The notes under the pieces were generated by a model, which saw only the letters and a program-made list of their open reading frames with translations, was not told where the DNA came from and searched no databases. This document shows positions 46,713 to 58,061 of a stretch of DNA of 64,000 nucleotides, piece by piece. The position numbers and the translations under genes were made by a program. Every line of letters starts with the position of its first letter. Position 1 is the first letter of the stretch. This DNA comes from Chionoecetes opilio (lineage: Eukaryota; Arthropoda; Malacostraca; Decapoda; Majidae). The stretch covers positions 22,501 through 86,500 of the forward strand of contig JACEEZ010020241.1 in the NCBI GenBank assembly GCA_016584305.1. The letters are read 5' to 3'.

Positions 46713-47312
46713 ACCGGTTATAATGGACGAGGACTTCGCGGTCGTTTTCAGAGACACCGACTATTTTTTCCTGGCCTACAATAGGTGCTTGTGCTAATGG
46801 AGATAGTTTTATTTTGCACAAACCAATACAAAAATGATAAAAAAAATGTATACTTTGTGGTTAAGGTTAGGTTAGGTTTCATTAAAACCTATAAGGTTAG
46901 GTTAGGTTTCATTAAAACCTATAAGGTTAGGTTAGGTTTCATTAAAACCCTTACAGTTAGGTTAGGTTTCATTAAAACCTATAAGGTTAGGTTAGGTTTC
47001 ATTAAAACCCTTACAGTTAGGTTAGGTTTCATTAAAACCCTTACAGTTAGGTTAGGTTTCATTAAAACCCTTACAGTTAGGTTAGGTTTCATTAAAACCC
47101 TTAGTTAGGTTAGGTTTCATTAAAACCCTTACAGTTAGGTTAGGTTTCATTAAAACCTACAAGGTTAGGTTAAGTTATATTTTTTTCATTATTTTTTTTT
47201 TTTTGCGCAAAATAAAACTATCTCCATTAGAACAAGCACCTATTATAGGCCAAGAAAAAATAGTCGGTGTCTCTTAAAAAACGACCGCGAAACTCTCGTC
47301 CATTATTACCGG
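46713..47312. mobile_element. fold-back element with an internal TTAGG-rich minisatellite
   Basis: Arms 46713-46845 and 47190-47312 are inverted copies: CCGGTTATAATGGACGAGGA against its partner, AGACACCGACTATTTTTTCC, AATAGGTGCTTGTGCTAATG, and GAGATAGTTTTATTTTGC. Between them is a 30-bp array (46860-47168). The motif GAGATAGTTTTATTTTGCGC recurs at 47313 and, inverted, near 56815, so related copies are around. Confidence 0.82.
46860..47168. repeat. 30-bp TTAGGTTAGG minisatellite
   Basis: About ten units of GGTTAGGTTAGGTTTCATTA plus AAACCTATAA or AAACCCTTACA. Each unit holds two TTAGG words, the arthropod telomere repeat, in a longer unit. Confidence 0.95.
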
Positions 47313-47524
47313 AGATAGTTTTATTTTGCGCAAACCCAGTTTAAAAAAAAAAAAAATCTTCACCGAATTTTATGGTACCATTTCCATTAAAAACACTATC
47401 TCCACCAGAAAAAGCACTAAAACTTGGCCGGGAAAGATCTGTCAGAGTCTTATAGGTTTTAATGAAACCTATAATGTTAGGTTAGATATACTTTGTGGTT
47501 AAGGTTAGGGGTAAATCTTAAGAA

Positions 47525-47980
47525 CAAAGGCTCCACCCTCTATCTTCTTCTTCTTCTTATAGCCAACAAGCTTGGGGACATGGTGGGAAACCGGGGTTTT
47601 CGGGTGGGGGAGCACACACATAAGGGAAATATGGCCCCCCACAAAAAATCCCTAAACTAGGGATATTCCCTAGTTCATGAACTTTATCGGGGAAATATTT
47701 CCCCGATTAAGTCTATGTACTAGGGAAATTTCCCTAGTTTAGGGATTTTTGTGGGGAACCATATTTCCCTTATGAGTGTGCTCCTTTTGTGGGGGAGCAC
47801 ATATAAGGGAAATATTTTCCCGATAAAGTCCATGAACTAGGGAAATTTCCCTAGTTTAAGGATTTTTTTTGTGGGGGGCCATATTTCCCTTATGTGTGTG
47901 CTAAAACCAAAAACCCCGGTTTCCACCATATCCCCAAGCTTGTTGGCTATAAGAAGAAGATAGGAGGTTGAGCCTTTATT
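47525..47980. mobile_element. palindromic element, CAAGCTTGGGGAC family
   Basis: The outer arms (AAGGCTCCACCCTCTATCTT ... GCCAACAAGCTTGGGGACAT) are mirrored at 47920-47980. Inside lie at least three more inverted blocks of AGGGAAATTTCCCTAG and GTGCTCCCC-type sequence. The box CAAGCTTGGGGAC also starts the palindromes in the mL54 intron (56950, 58105). Confidence 0.8.
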
Positions 47981-48240
47981 CTAAAGATGACAAACTCTAC
48001 AGACCTAACCTAGCACCCCTCTTCGAGCCCCTTGTGCTGTGCACTAACCTAACCTGACCTGCCCTAACCTAACCTAAAGGCTGTGTCACACGGACACTTT
48101 TTCCGGCATCTTTTGGTATTTTGCTACCAAAAGATGCCCGTAGTGGTGGCAAAAATATGCGCGTTCGTCACACGGCGTTTCGGCTACGAGCATCTTCTAC
48201 TGGCATCTTCCGGGACCCGCAACCAAAATTAAATAATATA

Positions 48241-49243
48241 ACATTATCAATCAATCAATCAATCATTGGGGGCATACGCCGGGGGGCGCGTCGCCTCGCC
48301 CACCCTACGACGCCACTCCCGGGGGTCACCATGCGCGAGTTCCCATGCAGGCTCCTTTCCCATACCAAGCAGCTCTCGACAAGAAACATCAACTTGCCCC
48401 AGCCACAAGCCTTGTGGGCGCCCCCTTGGCCTCCTCCACGCCGGATTGTCTCTTACAGATACAACCCGATGGGAAGGATCGGTTTCAGGGTAGCGTGCCA
48501 CATGCCCATATAGCCGAAGTTGGTGCTGACGGACTATGCAGGTAATAGGCCTCGATTCAGTCTCACGGTGCAATCGCTGATTTGACACGTAATCATCCCA
48601 GCGATACCCCATGATTCTGCGAAGACACTTATTACCAAAGGCATTGATTCGTCTCTTCAAGTCACTATTTAGTGTCCATGTCTCACAACCATAGAGTAAG
48701 ACAGGGATCACAAGCGACTTGAAGATCCGGATCTTTGTCCTCCTGCACAGGTACCGACAACGCCAAATACTCCCGCTGAGCGAGTCCATAACACCGTGGG
48801 CTATGCCAATCCGCCGTAAGGCTTCTTGACGTGACCCGCCGTCATTATGGACTGCGCTACCAAGGTATGTAAAACTTTCCAAGATCTCAATGTCCTCGCC
48901 ACATGCATGAACAGACTGTACTGCTTCATCTAGTAAGTCTCCAAACACCTGGACCTTGGTCTTGAGCCAGGAGACCTCAAGTCCCAAAGGCTTTGCCTCC
49001 TCGTGCAGCGCCTCGAGAGCCATCACCAGGACCTCCAGCGACTCAGCAAAGATTACTGCATCACCGGCAAAAACAAGATCAGTGATCTTGGTGTTGCCGA
49101 CGGATGCTCCACAATCACTTTGATCTACAACCTTGTCCAATACCCAGTCCATACAAGCGTTGAAAAGTGCTGGGGCAAGGACGCACCCTTGCCTCACTCC
49201 TGTATTCACAGGAAAGAAGCTGGATACACCTGCCCAACACTTC
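48241..49243 (-). mobile_element. RTE-type LINE, 5'-truncated, catalytic motif mutated
   Basis: A 316-codon frame (49209-48259) holds NTGVRQGCVLAPALF, then DLVFAGDAVIFAESLE where the RT signature should read F-A-D-D, then typical RTE C-terminal parts (TYLGSAVHNDGGSRQEALRR, VLLYGCETWTLNSD, LRLYGHVARYPETDP). It is cut off at the 5' side near 49240 (SSFFPVNTG). It ends in an (ATTG)n tail, seen as CATTATCAATCAATCAATCA at 48241. The D to G change makes this copy inactive. Confidence 0.88.
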
Positions 49244-49265
49244 TACTACTACCACACTATAAGTA

Positions 49266-50545
49266 TGGGCCCAGGTATATTATATCATAAATAATCCTTA
49301 TCATTATCTGCCGTCTCAAACTTTCCTATAAAAACTCAATAAATTGGTGAGACATGATCTACCCTTGGTGAATCCATGTTGTGAATCATTGATCAAACTA
49401 TGTTTATCTAAGTGCCCTCTAATGTTTTTTGCAATAATAGATTCCAATAATTTACCCACCACTGACGTTAGACTAACGGGTCAATAATTTGACTTTAGTC
49501 CTCTGTCTCCATTCTTAAATATGGGGACTACATTTCCTTTCCTCCACAATAACAGCACATCGCCTATCTTAACCGATTTCCTAAAAATCTGCACTAACGA
49601 CTCACTAACAACCTCTTTGCATTCTTTTAATACTCTGGGATAGCCTACACTTCATCTGGTCCTGGCGACTTAAAATTCTTCATTTTATCTATACCCTCTT
49701 CCCTAGTTATCACAATATCTTTTAGTTTCTCCTCATCGCTTCCTTTAAACATCTGTTCACTTTCAGGTATTGTCTTCTTTCTGAGTAAAAACACTTAAGA
49801 AATAATTATTAAAATGTTTACACATATCCTCATCCGTATTCAAGACCTCACCCTTCTCTAATCTTAACGGCCTCACTAATTCCCTTGTCTTGGTTTTATA
49901 TACCTGATAGAACCCCTTTGGGTCGCTTTTTGCCTGTCCTGCGACTTTAATCTCATAATTGTTCTTAGCTACTCTTGTTAATCTTTTCACTGTCCTCGCC
50001 ATCACGTTATACTGTTCTTTGCTCACCTGTCCAGCCTTGAACCTTAAGTACATGTTTCTTTTTACTCCAATGTTGTGTTTTAAACTAGTGGTCATCCATT
50101 TCGGGTCACTCTTTCTTGATCTTATCTCCCTATAAGGAATATTTTTTTCTGTCCTGCAATTAAATTCCTTACAAATAATGTATAATCCTCATCCGCCCCG
50201 ACCTCACTTCCAGATGTATCCGCGCTGGCCTTGGAACATTCCTTTATCCTACTCCCCCCGTTAATCCCCTCCAGGTGTCTTCTTAATCCAGCATAATTGG
50301 CCTTTCTGAAGTCAGGTACTCTTTGCTTATTAACACTTATTTTTCCAACTTCCCATTTTAAACAAAACCTGATTTCACAATGATCGCTATTTCCTCTAAC
50401 TGTCCACCAACCTCTACTTCTGTAACTAAATCTTCCCTGTTTGTCAGTAATAAATCTAGAATATTATCTCCTCTAGTAGGCTCCTTGATTGCCTGGCTTA
50501 GGAAGTTATCCTGGATGAAAATGAATATAGAAGCACACATTGGAT
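49266..50545 (-). mobile_element. CR1/L2-type LINE, 5' and middle fragment
   Basis: Same family as 40981. On the minus strand it begins with the end of the endonuclease domain (NILDLLLTNREDLVTEVEVG), continues through the linker (NIGVKRNMYLRFKAGQVS) and into the RT, and breaks off near 49266, where the RTE fragment is next to it. Several frame breaks. It has one GSEVGADED unit where the copy at 40981 has three. Confidence 0.83.
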
Positions 50546-50582
50546 GTAGATGTAAAACATTCCATCAATAATATATAAAACA

Positions 50583-50588
50583 TTTATT
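50583..50588 (-). other. candidate polyadenylation signal for mL54
   Basis: AATAAA on the minus strand, about 810 nt after the mL54 stop, in AAATAAATG context; another lies at 50631-50636. If used, the 3' UTR contains the whole MITE at 50712-51211. Placement is tentative. Confidence 0.3.
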
Positions 50589-50711
50589 TGACAAACAAAT
50601 ATTACTGAATGTTGCAATGACAGGAGTGAATTTATTCAACAAACTTAACTTAGCCCAGATTTGTTTGTTCTGAGTTTTGCTTTGTCTCAATATTATACTC
50701 AATACTCAATA

Positions 50712-51211
50712 CAGTAAACACTCTCTAATTCAAACTAATTGGGGGGAAACCTGGGTCGAATTAGCCAAAAATCTGAATGATCCAATGGTTACCTCCAGCC
50801 CCTCCACACAATAAGAACTCACTCAAACATGCCAAAACAGCACAGATTGTATTACTTGTACTCACCAAAACATGGCTGATACTGAAGTCTTGAAATGCAG
50901 TAGCTACTACTGTACACTGAGCATTCAGGCATCACGGATAGTAATAATGCACAATATAATCCACTTCAAGGCTAGAGAGGCAACAAAAGAACACATAGTT
51001 GTATGAGGGAGCACTCTGTGGGAAGATGTTGCCAGGAGGAAAGTGCGCGAAAGACTGAGGCAGCCACGGCCCGCATGGGAGAGGTAGGACTCGCGCTAGT
51101 AAGGTCCGGATAATTCGAACAGAAGTTCGAATCATGGAAAGGTGTTGAATAATTTGAACGTGCCTGAAACAGGTCAAATTATCCCAAGTTTGAATTAGAG
51201 AGCGTTTACTG
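50712..51211. mobile_element. pogo/Tigger-like TIR element, 500 bp
   Basis: The ends CAGTAAACACTCTCTAATTC and, at the right, GAATTAGAGAGCGTTTACTG are inverted repeats with TA on both outer sides (50710-50711, 51212-51213). No transposase frame. It sits directly downstream of the mL54 stop, possibly inside its 3' UTR. Confidence 0.82.
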
Positions 51212-51395
51212 TAGATTCATGAGCAAACAAGATTCTTTTCTCAAGTCCTGCAGTCCACTATTCTACCCCATATACAAGTTTTACTACAACAATACTATTT
51301 CTAAACCTTCACTTTACACTCTTCAGCACATTCTTTTCTCTTTCTCAAACTCCTGAGTCCCAAAATATGCTCTACAAGAATTTCAGAGTGTACCT

Positions 51396-51508
51396 TTAAA
51401 ACTTTTTTAATTTCTTGAGCTTGTTCTGCTCCTTTAAGGCCAGGTTTCGCAGTCTCTTCCAGTACTCCTTGGAGTTGGAGTCCAGCTCGTGCAGGGGTGG
51501 AGGCTTAC
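51396..51508 (-). CDS. mRpL54: mitochondrial ribosomal protein mL54, exon 4
   Basis: Last coding exon (113 nt). After the acceptor tctctcccttccaag it begins with the last two bases of a Gly codon and reads KPPPLHELDSNSKEYWKRLR, then NLALKEQNKLKKLKKF and TAA (51396-51398). The ELD...EYW+RLR block and the basic C-terminus match the end of mL54/MRPL54 of animals. mL54 is a protein of the large subunit of the mitochondrial ribosome. With the other three exons the protein is 141 residues, against 138 in human. Confidence 0.92.
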
Positions 51509-53845
51509 CTTGGAAGGGAGAGAGGGTTGGTCAACGCTATATAAAGCTTGTTGTTGAGTGTCAAGTCTTTGGAAAACTCTGGCCAATGTTGGGTATTTGA
51601 GTCTTGTAGTAAAAACATCCAAGAAGTCTGTATTTTCTCAGTTTTGGTGTGTGTGTGTGTGGATTTATCAAGTCAGGAGGCCAGGAAAGTGACAGTGGCT
51701 TGCTGATAAGACTGAAGTGTTAATGTGGTCAGGCAACAGTGCGGATTTCACTCCAATAGAAAATTGTTGACATAATCATGAAGCAAAAGTTTGTGGAGAG
51801 GAAATGATCCTCCTTCTTGACCCAGCTGTGGGATGATTTCAGGAGTGTATAGTAACATGACGGTAGAATTATTTCCCATACTTGATGACAATATGCCCAA
51901 ACAACTCCAGATGTTTATAAAGAACAAGGGGAACCTGACTACATACTACAGGAAGTGCCCATTTACTATATCTATTTACTTTGTAGGTCTTTTTATTTCA
52001 AATGCTACGTGTGTTGTGAAGCGATCCTGGACGGCGCTCAAAGGTTTCTTGCAGTGACTATTATCCTGAGTCAGTGAAAAAGATCAAAATTGGCTCAAAT
52101 CAGTCACTTGATTATCATTAGAGTATGAAGGGAAGGAACTGAAGGGTTCCCGCCCCTTAGGAACACCAGTATCTTAGAGGAACTTGGTGAATGCAGCATG
52201 TGGAGGCTGCAAAACTTCCTTCTTGATAAAGATTCAAAGAGCAGCACTTGAGGCAACTGGGTGGGGTGGTGGGGGGGTATCGTAATTTTAATAAGAATTC
52301 ATTTTCAATATGAAAAAACAGTAATAGTGATATACTGCCTGCATGCCCGATATTGTGGATGAAATCAGTGTTTGGGAAGCAGCAGCAGCAGCAGCAGCAC
52401 TAGCCCTCATTACCGATAAGAAAGTGGTGCACATGTTGCTTGTAACTTGTTAATACCCACTTCTGGTACTAAGGTATATGAGATTAAGAGGCAATGTTTT
52501 TTCTTATTTTTGAAATGGCTGACTTAGAGAAACTTTTGTTTTAACTGCGAACAGAGATGGAAAATTGAGAAACACTCATTACTGAGTTAACACTAAAATG
52601 TAGTGACGATATGAGTGGCTACATTGTACAGAACCTCCTCCTATACTGTTTAAGGGGATTGTTACAAGGGCTGAGGGGCTGCATCCCTGAGCAGTGACAA
52701 CACAGTCATTAGGGTGTGTATTTGTTTTCTAACAGGTATATATATGCATACATAGGAGCAACAATGCAAAGATAATACAGAATTATTAAGTGATGTTAGT
52801 CACATAGGCTCAAAATAATGATAAATAAACAGGTCAATAAGCAATATCATCCATTGCCATACAATGCAAGTATGTATTGAAAAAGTTGGAAAGAATTCAA
52901 GGGATGGAAATGAAGATGATGCCCGAGTGAAAAGAAATAATCTACAAAGAAACACTAAAGAAAATGTTACTACCAAAACCTGAGAAAAGACGACATTGCT
53001 TGATGAATGGCTCGGATGAAACTAACAGAAGACCTGCCAGCGGGCCGCGTGCAGGTTGGTCGCCACGGTTACCGACCATTTGGTTTGTTTAATGGGTCAC
53101 AGGTTTGGTAGGTTTAAACTATTCATTATATCCAAAATATGGCATAAAAGGGTTCATCCTATAAAGGCTTTACTGTAGTTCACTGCTTGCTGTTACCATC
53201 ACCACAGGCTCCTGCCGCTCAACTCTAATGCTTCTGAGATAGGTTGGGGTAAATAGATAGATATCCGTGGGAACCGCAATATGTACTTACGGCCACGTTT
53301 GTTTGAATCCCTGAAAGAATGTACCATATTTGTTGGCATATAAGACACTTCAAAAAAAACCTCAAAATATCGCCCTGCGTCGCATATGCAAAGTTAGGCC
53401 TCCCATAGCCTCCTCTTATCCCAGAGGCTCACTACCGGCACCCTAGCTGACTAACCGTATTTCTACCGACTCCATATTACAGTAAACCCTCACTTTTACG
53501 GACCTCTTTATAAAGAATTTCTGCTTTAACAAACATTTTCTACCAGTCCCGAAATATGCATGGATTTACCGAATATGTTGGGTAAATGCAGGGTTTGGTT
53601 CGGTGGTGGGCCAGCCAAACATATTTGAAAAAAAGACAATTCATAATGAGATAGTGAAAACATTCATAAAATTGGAAATGTACAATTCAATATTCCCACA
53701 CGTGGTTGTACACGCTGCCGTGCCCGCCCCAGCGCACACCTTGGCAGCCCTGCTTGTCACACCACTTGTTTGTGAAGCTGTCCTGCCTCCTCGCACGGGT
53801 CCCTTTATAGCCAGTGAATGAAGATTAGCAATGATGATATCTGAC
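51509..53845 (-). other. mL54 intron 3
   Basis: Bounded by GTCAGA (53845) and the AG before 51508. It contains a (CAG)n run of about seven units near 52380, a degenerate LINE scrap (52870) and a Tigger-like end (about 53480). The remainder shows nothing assignable. Confidence 0.75.
52870..53000 (+). mobile_element. degenerate CR1/L2 LINE C-terminal scrap
   Basis: KLERIQGMEMKMMPE and ETLKKMLLPKPEKRRH in neighbouring frames resemble the LEKVQRRMTKMI ... LKLHSLERRR region of the CR1 element at 41063, but with stops. Weak. Confidence 0.4.
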
Positions 53846-53981
53846 CTGTCCTTAAAGTCCACAGCCAGTCGGGGTACTCCGAGTCATCCTTCAGCTTGAC
53901 GTCCTCCCTGCCCTCCTTGACGGGGTGCGAGCCCATCACGTGTGTCACCAGCTTCTCCGCGTCAGACTCCACAGGCAGGCG
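53846..53981 (-). CDS. mRpL54: mitochondrial ribosomal protein mL54, exon 3
   Basis: 136 nt, phase 0 at the start and one base over at the end. After acceptor cacaacctccgcag it encodes RLPVESDAEKLVTHVMGSHP, then VKEGREDVKLKDDSEYPDWL and WTLRT plus G. EYP[DE]WL is the most conserved stretch of mL54, and KEG.DV.LK precedes it in the human protein as well. The donor GTCAGA is weak but the phase fit with exon 4 (G|GT) is exact. Confidence 0.92.
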
Positions 53982-54567
53982 CTGCGGAGGTTGTGCTCGG
54001 TGAAGGTGGGACGGCTATTTACCTAGCTGCACCGTACGGAGCTTGAACTCTACTTGGCGTCCTCTCTTCGTGTTTACAATATCTCCGTGTTTACGGCATG
54101 ATTCTGCTTCTCATAATTTATCGCTACCGTGACTACCACGTGATATTTCTTATTTTGTAATGGGCCATACAATTTCAGCCTATGTATTCTTGTCTGTACT
54201 GTTATAGAGGAAAAGGTCCTCCTCCTATACATGTAAAGGTAGCTATACAGATGCTTCTGTCTTGTTTTCTTCTATCACTGAACTTTATTATAAATTTTTT
54301 TCCTACTGACTGTCATCAATAAAAAAAACCTAATCATTCTAGAAAATAGAAGTAAATACCTGACAGCTTAACATGTACTGGTTGTCATAATATTACTGGC
54401 ATGCTGTCAAGTGTTTTTCTGTTTAATGAATACAAATAAAATAGCAACTAATAAGAAAGGAGATAAGTGGACAAGCCTACATCATTGTTCCTTATAACTT
54501 TTAAATATTTCCAATAAATTCTGAGAGAAACTTCCTATTTTGACCTGTACTTAGCATGACTACTTAC
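53982..54567 (-). other. mL54 intron 2
   Basis: Bounded by GTAAGT (54567) and AG (53982). AT-rich, 586 nt, no repeat or RNA feature recognised. Confidence 0.8.
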
Positions 54568-54617
54568 AACTTTTTCCATTGTGGGTCCAAGCTTCATCTT
54601 GCCCTTCTTGCCGAGTC
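54568..54617 (-). CDS. mRpL54: mitochondrial ribosomal protein mL54, exon 2
   Basis: A 50-nt exon between acceptor cctcttcccacag and donor GTAAGT. Its first two bases complete a Gly codon begun in exon 1; it reads LGKKGKMKLGPTMEKV and ends in phase 0. The basic Gly/Lys stretch follows the presequence in animal mL54 proteins. It is too short to be seen except through its splice sites and phase. Confidence 0.88.
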
Positions 54618-55297
54618 CTGTGGGAAGAGGGAGGGTTATAACTATGTGCCTTGTAATCAATTAAACTGCAGAACCAAAAATACATACAGGCATACACTAT
54701 GATGCCACAAATCCTCCGGGTATGGTAAGATTGCCCGGTAAATACGCAGTTTCAACCAATACTCTCCCGACATAACTGGGGGGCCAGCCCCCCAGACCTC
54801 CCTGCTAGTTCACTAACCTGACCTAGGCATTGACTACATAACCTCACCTCACGGGGGGGGGGGGGGGGGGGGAGCACCCCACAGCCCCCCCCCCATGTGT
54901 TATTTTTAATTTCCGACGGTTGCTGTAGGGGTTAGAAACACTCCTTATGATGAGAACGAATCGTACAGGATACTTAAATAGAGAAATTGGTACTTTCAAC
55001 CAGTAATTGAGTACGAGATTAACAGTGCTCTTTTCCCATGTATTTTGATGTGTTAAGAATGATGGTCCAAAGTCTTTGGATGGTCACATTAAAAATCGTC
55101 TGAATGCCTCATTTTGCAGTTATCTTCCCTCCTCCATAGCAAACCTGGGGACCCGTCTGGAATGCGGGGGTTTTGGGCGGGGAAAGTGGAAACTAGTTTT
55201 GTACGGGTAGTAGATTATGTGGATGATGTAAAATATGTTCGATAAACACTATGGGATATGGGATGACATATGGCCAAATGTTTTCTTAATATTTATA

Positions 55298-56085
55298 CAT
55301 CACAAAGGACTGGCCAAGGGCAAAAAAAAGAGGTAACAAAAAGCATGCTTAGTTGCCAGTCCCTATAAAGAAGACAGTAAGAGAATAAAGAAAGGGGATG
55401 GGCCACTTTAGTTCGGGAGGTGTCTTGTCACTCCTCTCTTGAAAAGATTTAAGTCGTAGAAAGGTGGAAAACTAGAAGCAGGAAGAGTTACAGAGTTTAC
55501 CAGTGAAAGGGATGAAAGAGTAAAGATACTGATTAACTCTTGCATTAGGGAGATGGACAGAATAGGGATGAGAATGAGTAGAAAGTCTTGTGCAGCGAGG
55601 CCGCGGGAGGGGAAGCCATGCAGTTAGCAAGTTCAGAAGAGCAGTGAGCATGAAAATACCGGTTGAAGATTGCGAGAAGTAACATTGTTGTGGTGATAAG
55701 GCCCCTGTACAGAGCAAGCAACTGGGAGAGAGAACAAAATGGATGCAGACGCCAGAGGTCCCCCTCTCTTCTTAGAAGCTGTTTTACCAAGAGATGAAAA
55801 GAGAGATTTCCAGTTCAGATTTCTAGTAAAGGAGTCCTAGAATGTTCATTGTGGAAGAAGGAGATAGTTGAGTGTCATTGAAGAAGAGGGGATAGTTATC
55901 TGGAAGGTTTTGTTGAGTAGATAGGTGAAGAAAATGGGTTTTTGAGGCATTGAACAAAACAAGGTTTGCTTTGCCCCAATCAGAAATTATAGAAAGATCA
56001 GAAGTTAGGCGCTCGGTGGCATCTCTCCGTGAATCACTAAGTTGCTGTTGAGTTGGACGTCTAATGAACAACGATAATGAACGTC
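55298..56085 (-). mobile_element. Jockey-type LINE, 3' fragment, copy 2
   Basis: Same family as 36540: SDSRRDATERLTSDLSIISD and WGKANLVLFNASKT (56071-55823), then broken C-terminal pieces (FYRYFHAHCSSEL-like) and the shared 3' UTR (GGACTGGCAACTAAG). A poly(A) is not preserved. It lies in mL54 intron 1 in the sense orientation of that gene. Confidence 0.82.
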
Positions 56086-56927
56086 TGATGAACGACGAAA
56101 ATACATAAATATATATAACCGATAGTCTACGGGAATTACCTACCTGTTCCAGGAAAATTCAAACACATTTATTCCACAGGAGTTGGCGGCGCCAACCAGC
56201 CGGGCAATCAAATGCATATTTAGCCTAAATAACTCTACAAAACCTAACCCAAACCTATCCTAAACCAAACTTAATCTAACCTAACCAAACATAAACGCAT
56301 AACCTAACCTAGCTATTAGTAATTGTATATAAATAAGCGCTATATTTTTAGTTTCCGGAAGTGAATAACTACTGCACATTATACTGATATATCATATCAG
56401 TGACGCAGTATTATACCCCGCAAACCTAGCTCCGCTTTGCACTGCCATAGTAGTGATGATTTTTCTTCTTGATATTATATGTTACTAAACCAAACCCCAC
56501 CTCGGCTAATATTTAGTGCAGGACTGTGTCTGGATTCAAGTATTTTTCACCTTTCTACTACTTCTATAGGTCAGAACGAGTGTGAAAGTAACAATGAAAT
56601 GTTGCGCAAACATTAAATTATTCATAGGCTAGGTTAGGTAAGGTTAGTTTGAGGGTTAATTTAGTTTAATGGTTTGATTAGGTAATTATTTGATGCTTTT
56701 ACAAATGAAGAAAGTTTTTTTTCAGTCAAACGTCTAAAAAGTGTATTATTAGAAATTTGTCATCACTTTTTCGAATTGCAAAAAGCACACTTTTTTGAGG
56801 TTTGCACAGAAAAAAACTATCTCCATTAGGAAAAATATCAAATAGTAAGAAAAAAAACCTAACTTGTCTGAAACTCTTGCAACAGTCATAGAGTAAATTT
56901 TTACTCCCCCCACCTCGGTATTATTCT

Positions 56928-57495
56928 AGTGTTTGCCCCCCCCCCCTCCCCAAAACAAGCTTGGGGACCTGGGGGAATGCTGGATATTTGGCTGGCATAC
57001 AAAAATGTGTCACAACCACATAGTTTTTGAGTTAAGGGAGTTGTAAAAATTCCCTAGATCTAGGGAAAATGGATTGGATTTCTTCCAGAGACGTGCGAAC
57101 CTGCCGATCCTCACAAACAGAATGATCACCGGAGTGAGCGTCGTTGAGCGAGTGTCGAGAACCCTTCCGCTAAGAGGTAAGGTAAAATTTTTATAAATAA
57201 AATTTGTCAGGTTACCGGGGAGTCGAGGGGGACGGAGCCCCCCCTTTCAGGAGGTCAGGTTAAATTAGATTAGGTTAGATTATCGGAGGGTCAAAGGGGG
57301 CGAAGCCCCCCTGCTAGGTTAGGTGAAATTTGGTTAGATAAATTCCCGTAGATATAGGGATTTTTGGCTCCCCTACGTAACTCCAGAAATACGTGTTTCC
57401 GACGTATTATTAGTTCCCAACCCGAAAACCCTGCATTCCCAGAGGTCCCCAAGCTTGTTGGGAGAAGGGGGGGGGGGAGTATAGGTAAATATTAA
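56928..57495. mobile_element. palindromic element, CAAGCTTGGGGAC family, degenerate
   Basis: The left end GTATTATTCTAGTGTTTGCC, then AACAAGCTTGGGGACCTGGG, is mirrored at 57420-57490 (GAGGTCCCCAAGCTTGTT, GAGTATAGGTAAATATT). Inner blocks include CCCTAGATCTAGGG and ACGGAGCCCCCCC. Arms are diverged. Confidence 0.68.
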
Positions 57496-57524
57496 AAATG
57501 ACCCCCACCTCTAACCTAACCGGG

Positions 57525-58048
57525 TTAAGATTCGTTTTATTGCCCCTGCCATATCTCGCTTACTACCTTATGAAGGACTAATCTTTTGTCACACATGTCT
57601 TTTACTAACCTTCCAACCTCTTGGCAAGCTGTTACTTTAGTCAAAATCAAGGACAAGAATGATCTAATTTAAGAATAAATAGGTGCAACTCCGCCGTCGC
57701 GACCGCAGGCCAACCCCTCCCTCACGTACAGCAGCCAGGCTAGGTTAGATTAAGTTTAGTATAGTTTAAAATAAAACTAAACCTAACCTTAACCGTAACC
57801 TAACCTAGCCTGGCTGCTGTCCGTGAGGGAGGACTGGGAGAGGCGCCCGTCCCGAGGTCTAGACTGCGCTGATGGCGACGGCGGAGTAGCAACTTATTTA
57901 TTCTTATTAGATTATTTTGTCCATGATTTTGACCAAAGTAACAGCTTGCCAAGAGGTCAGAAGGTTAGTAGAAGACGTGTATGACAAAAGTTTAGTCTTA
58001 CATAAAGTAGTAAGCGAGATATGGCAGGGGCGATAAAACTAATCTTTA
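57525..58048. mobile_element. large fold-back, arms about 250 bp
   Basis: TCGTTTTATTGCCCCTGCCA at 57533 is mirrored by TGGCAGGGGCGATAAAACT at 58024; ATTCTTAAATT/AATAAATA, TCAAAATCA and CAGCCAGGCTAGGTTAG lie in the arms. The centre is near 57770 (TAAAATAAAACTAAACCTAA). It is placed between two CAAGCTTGGGGAC-family palindromes. Confidence 0.8.
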
Positions 58049-58061
58049 CCCCTAACCAAGT

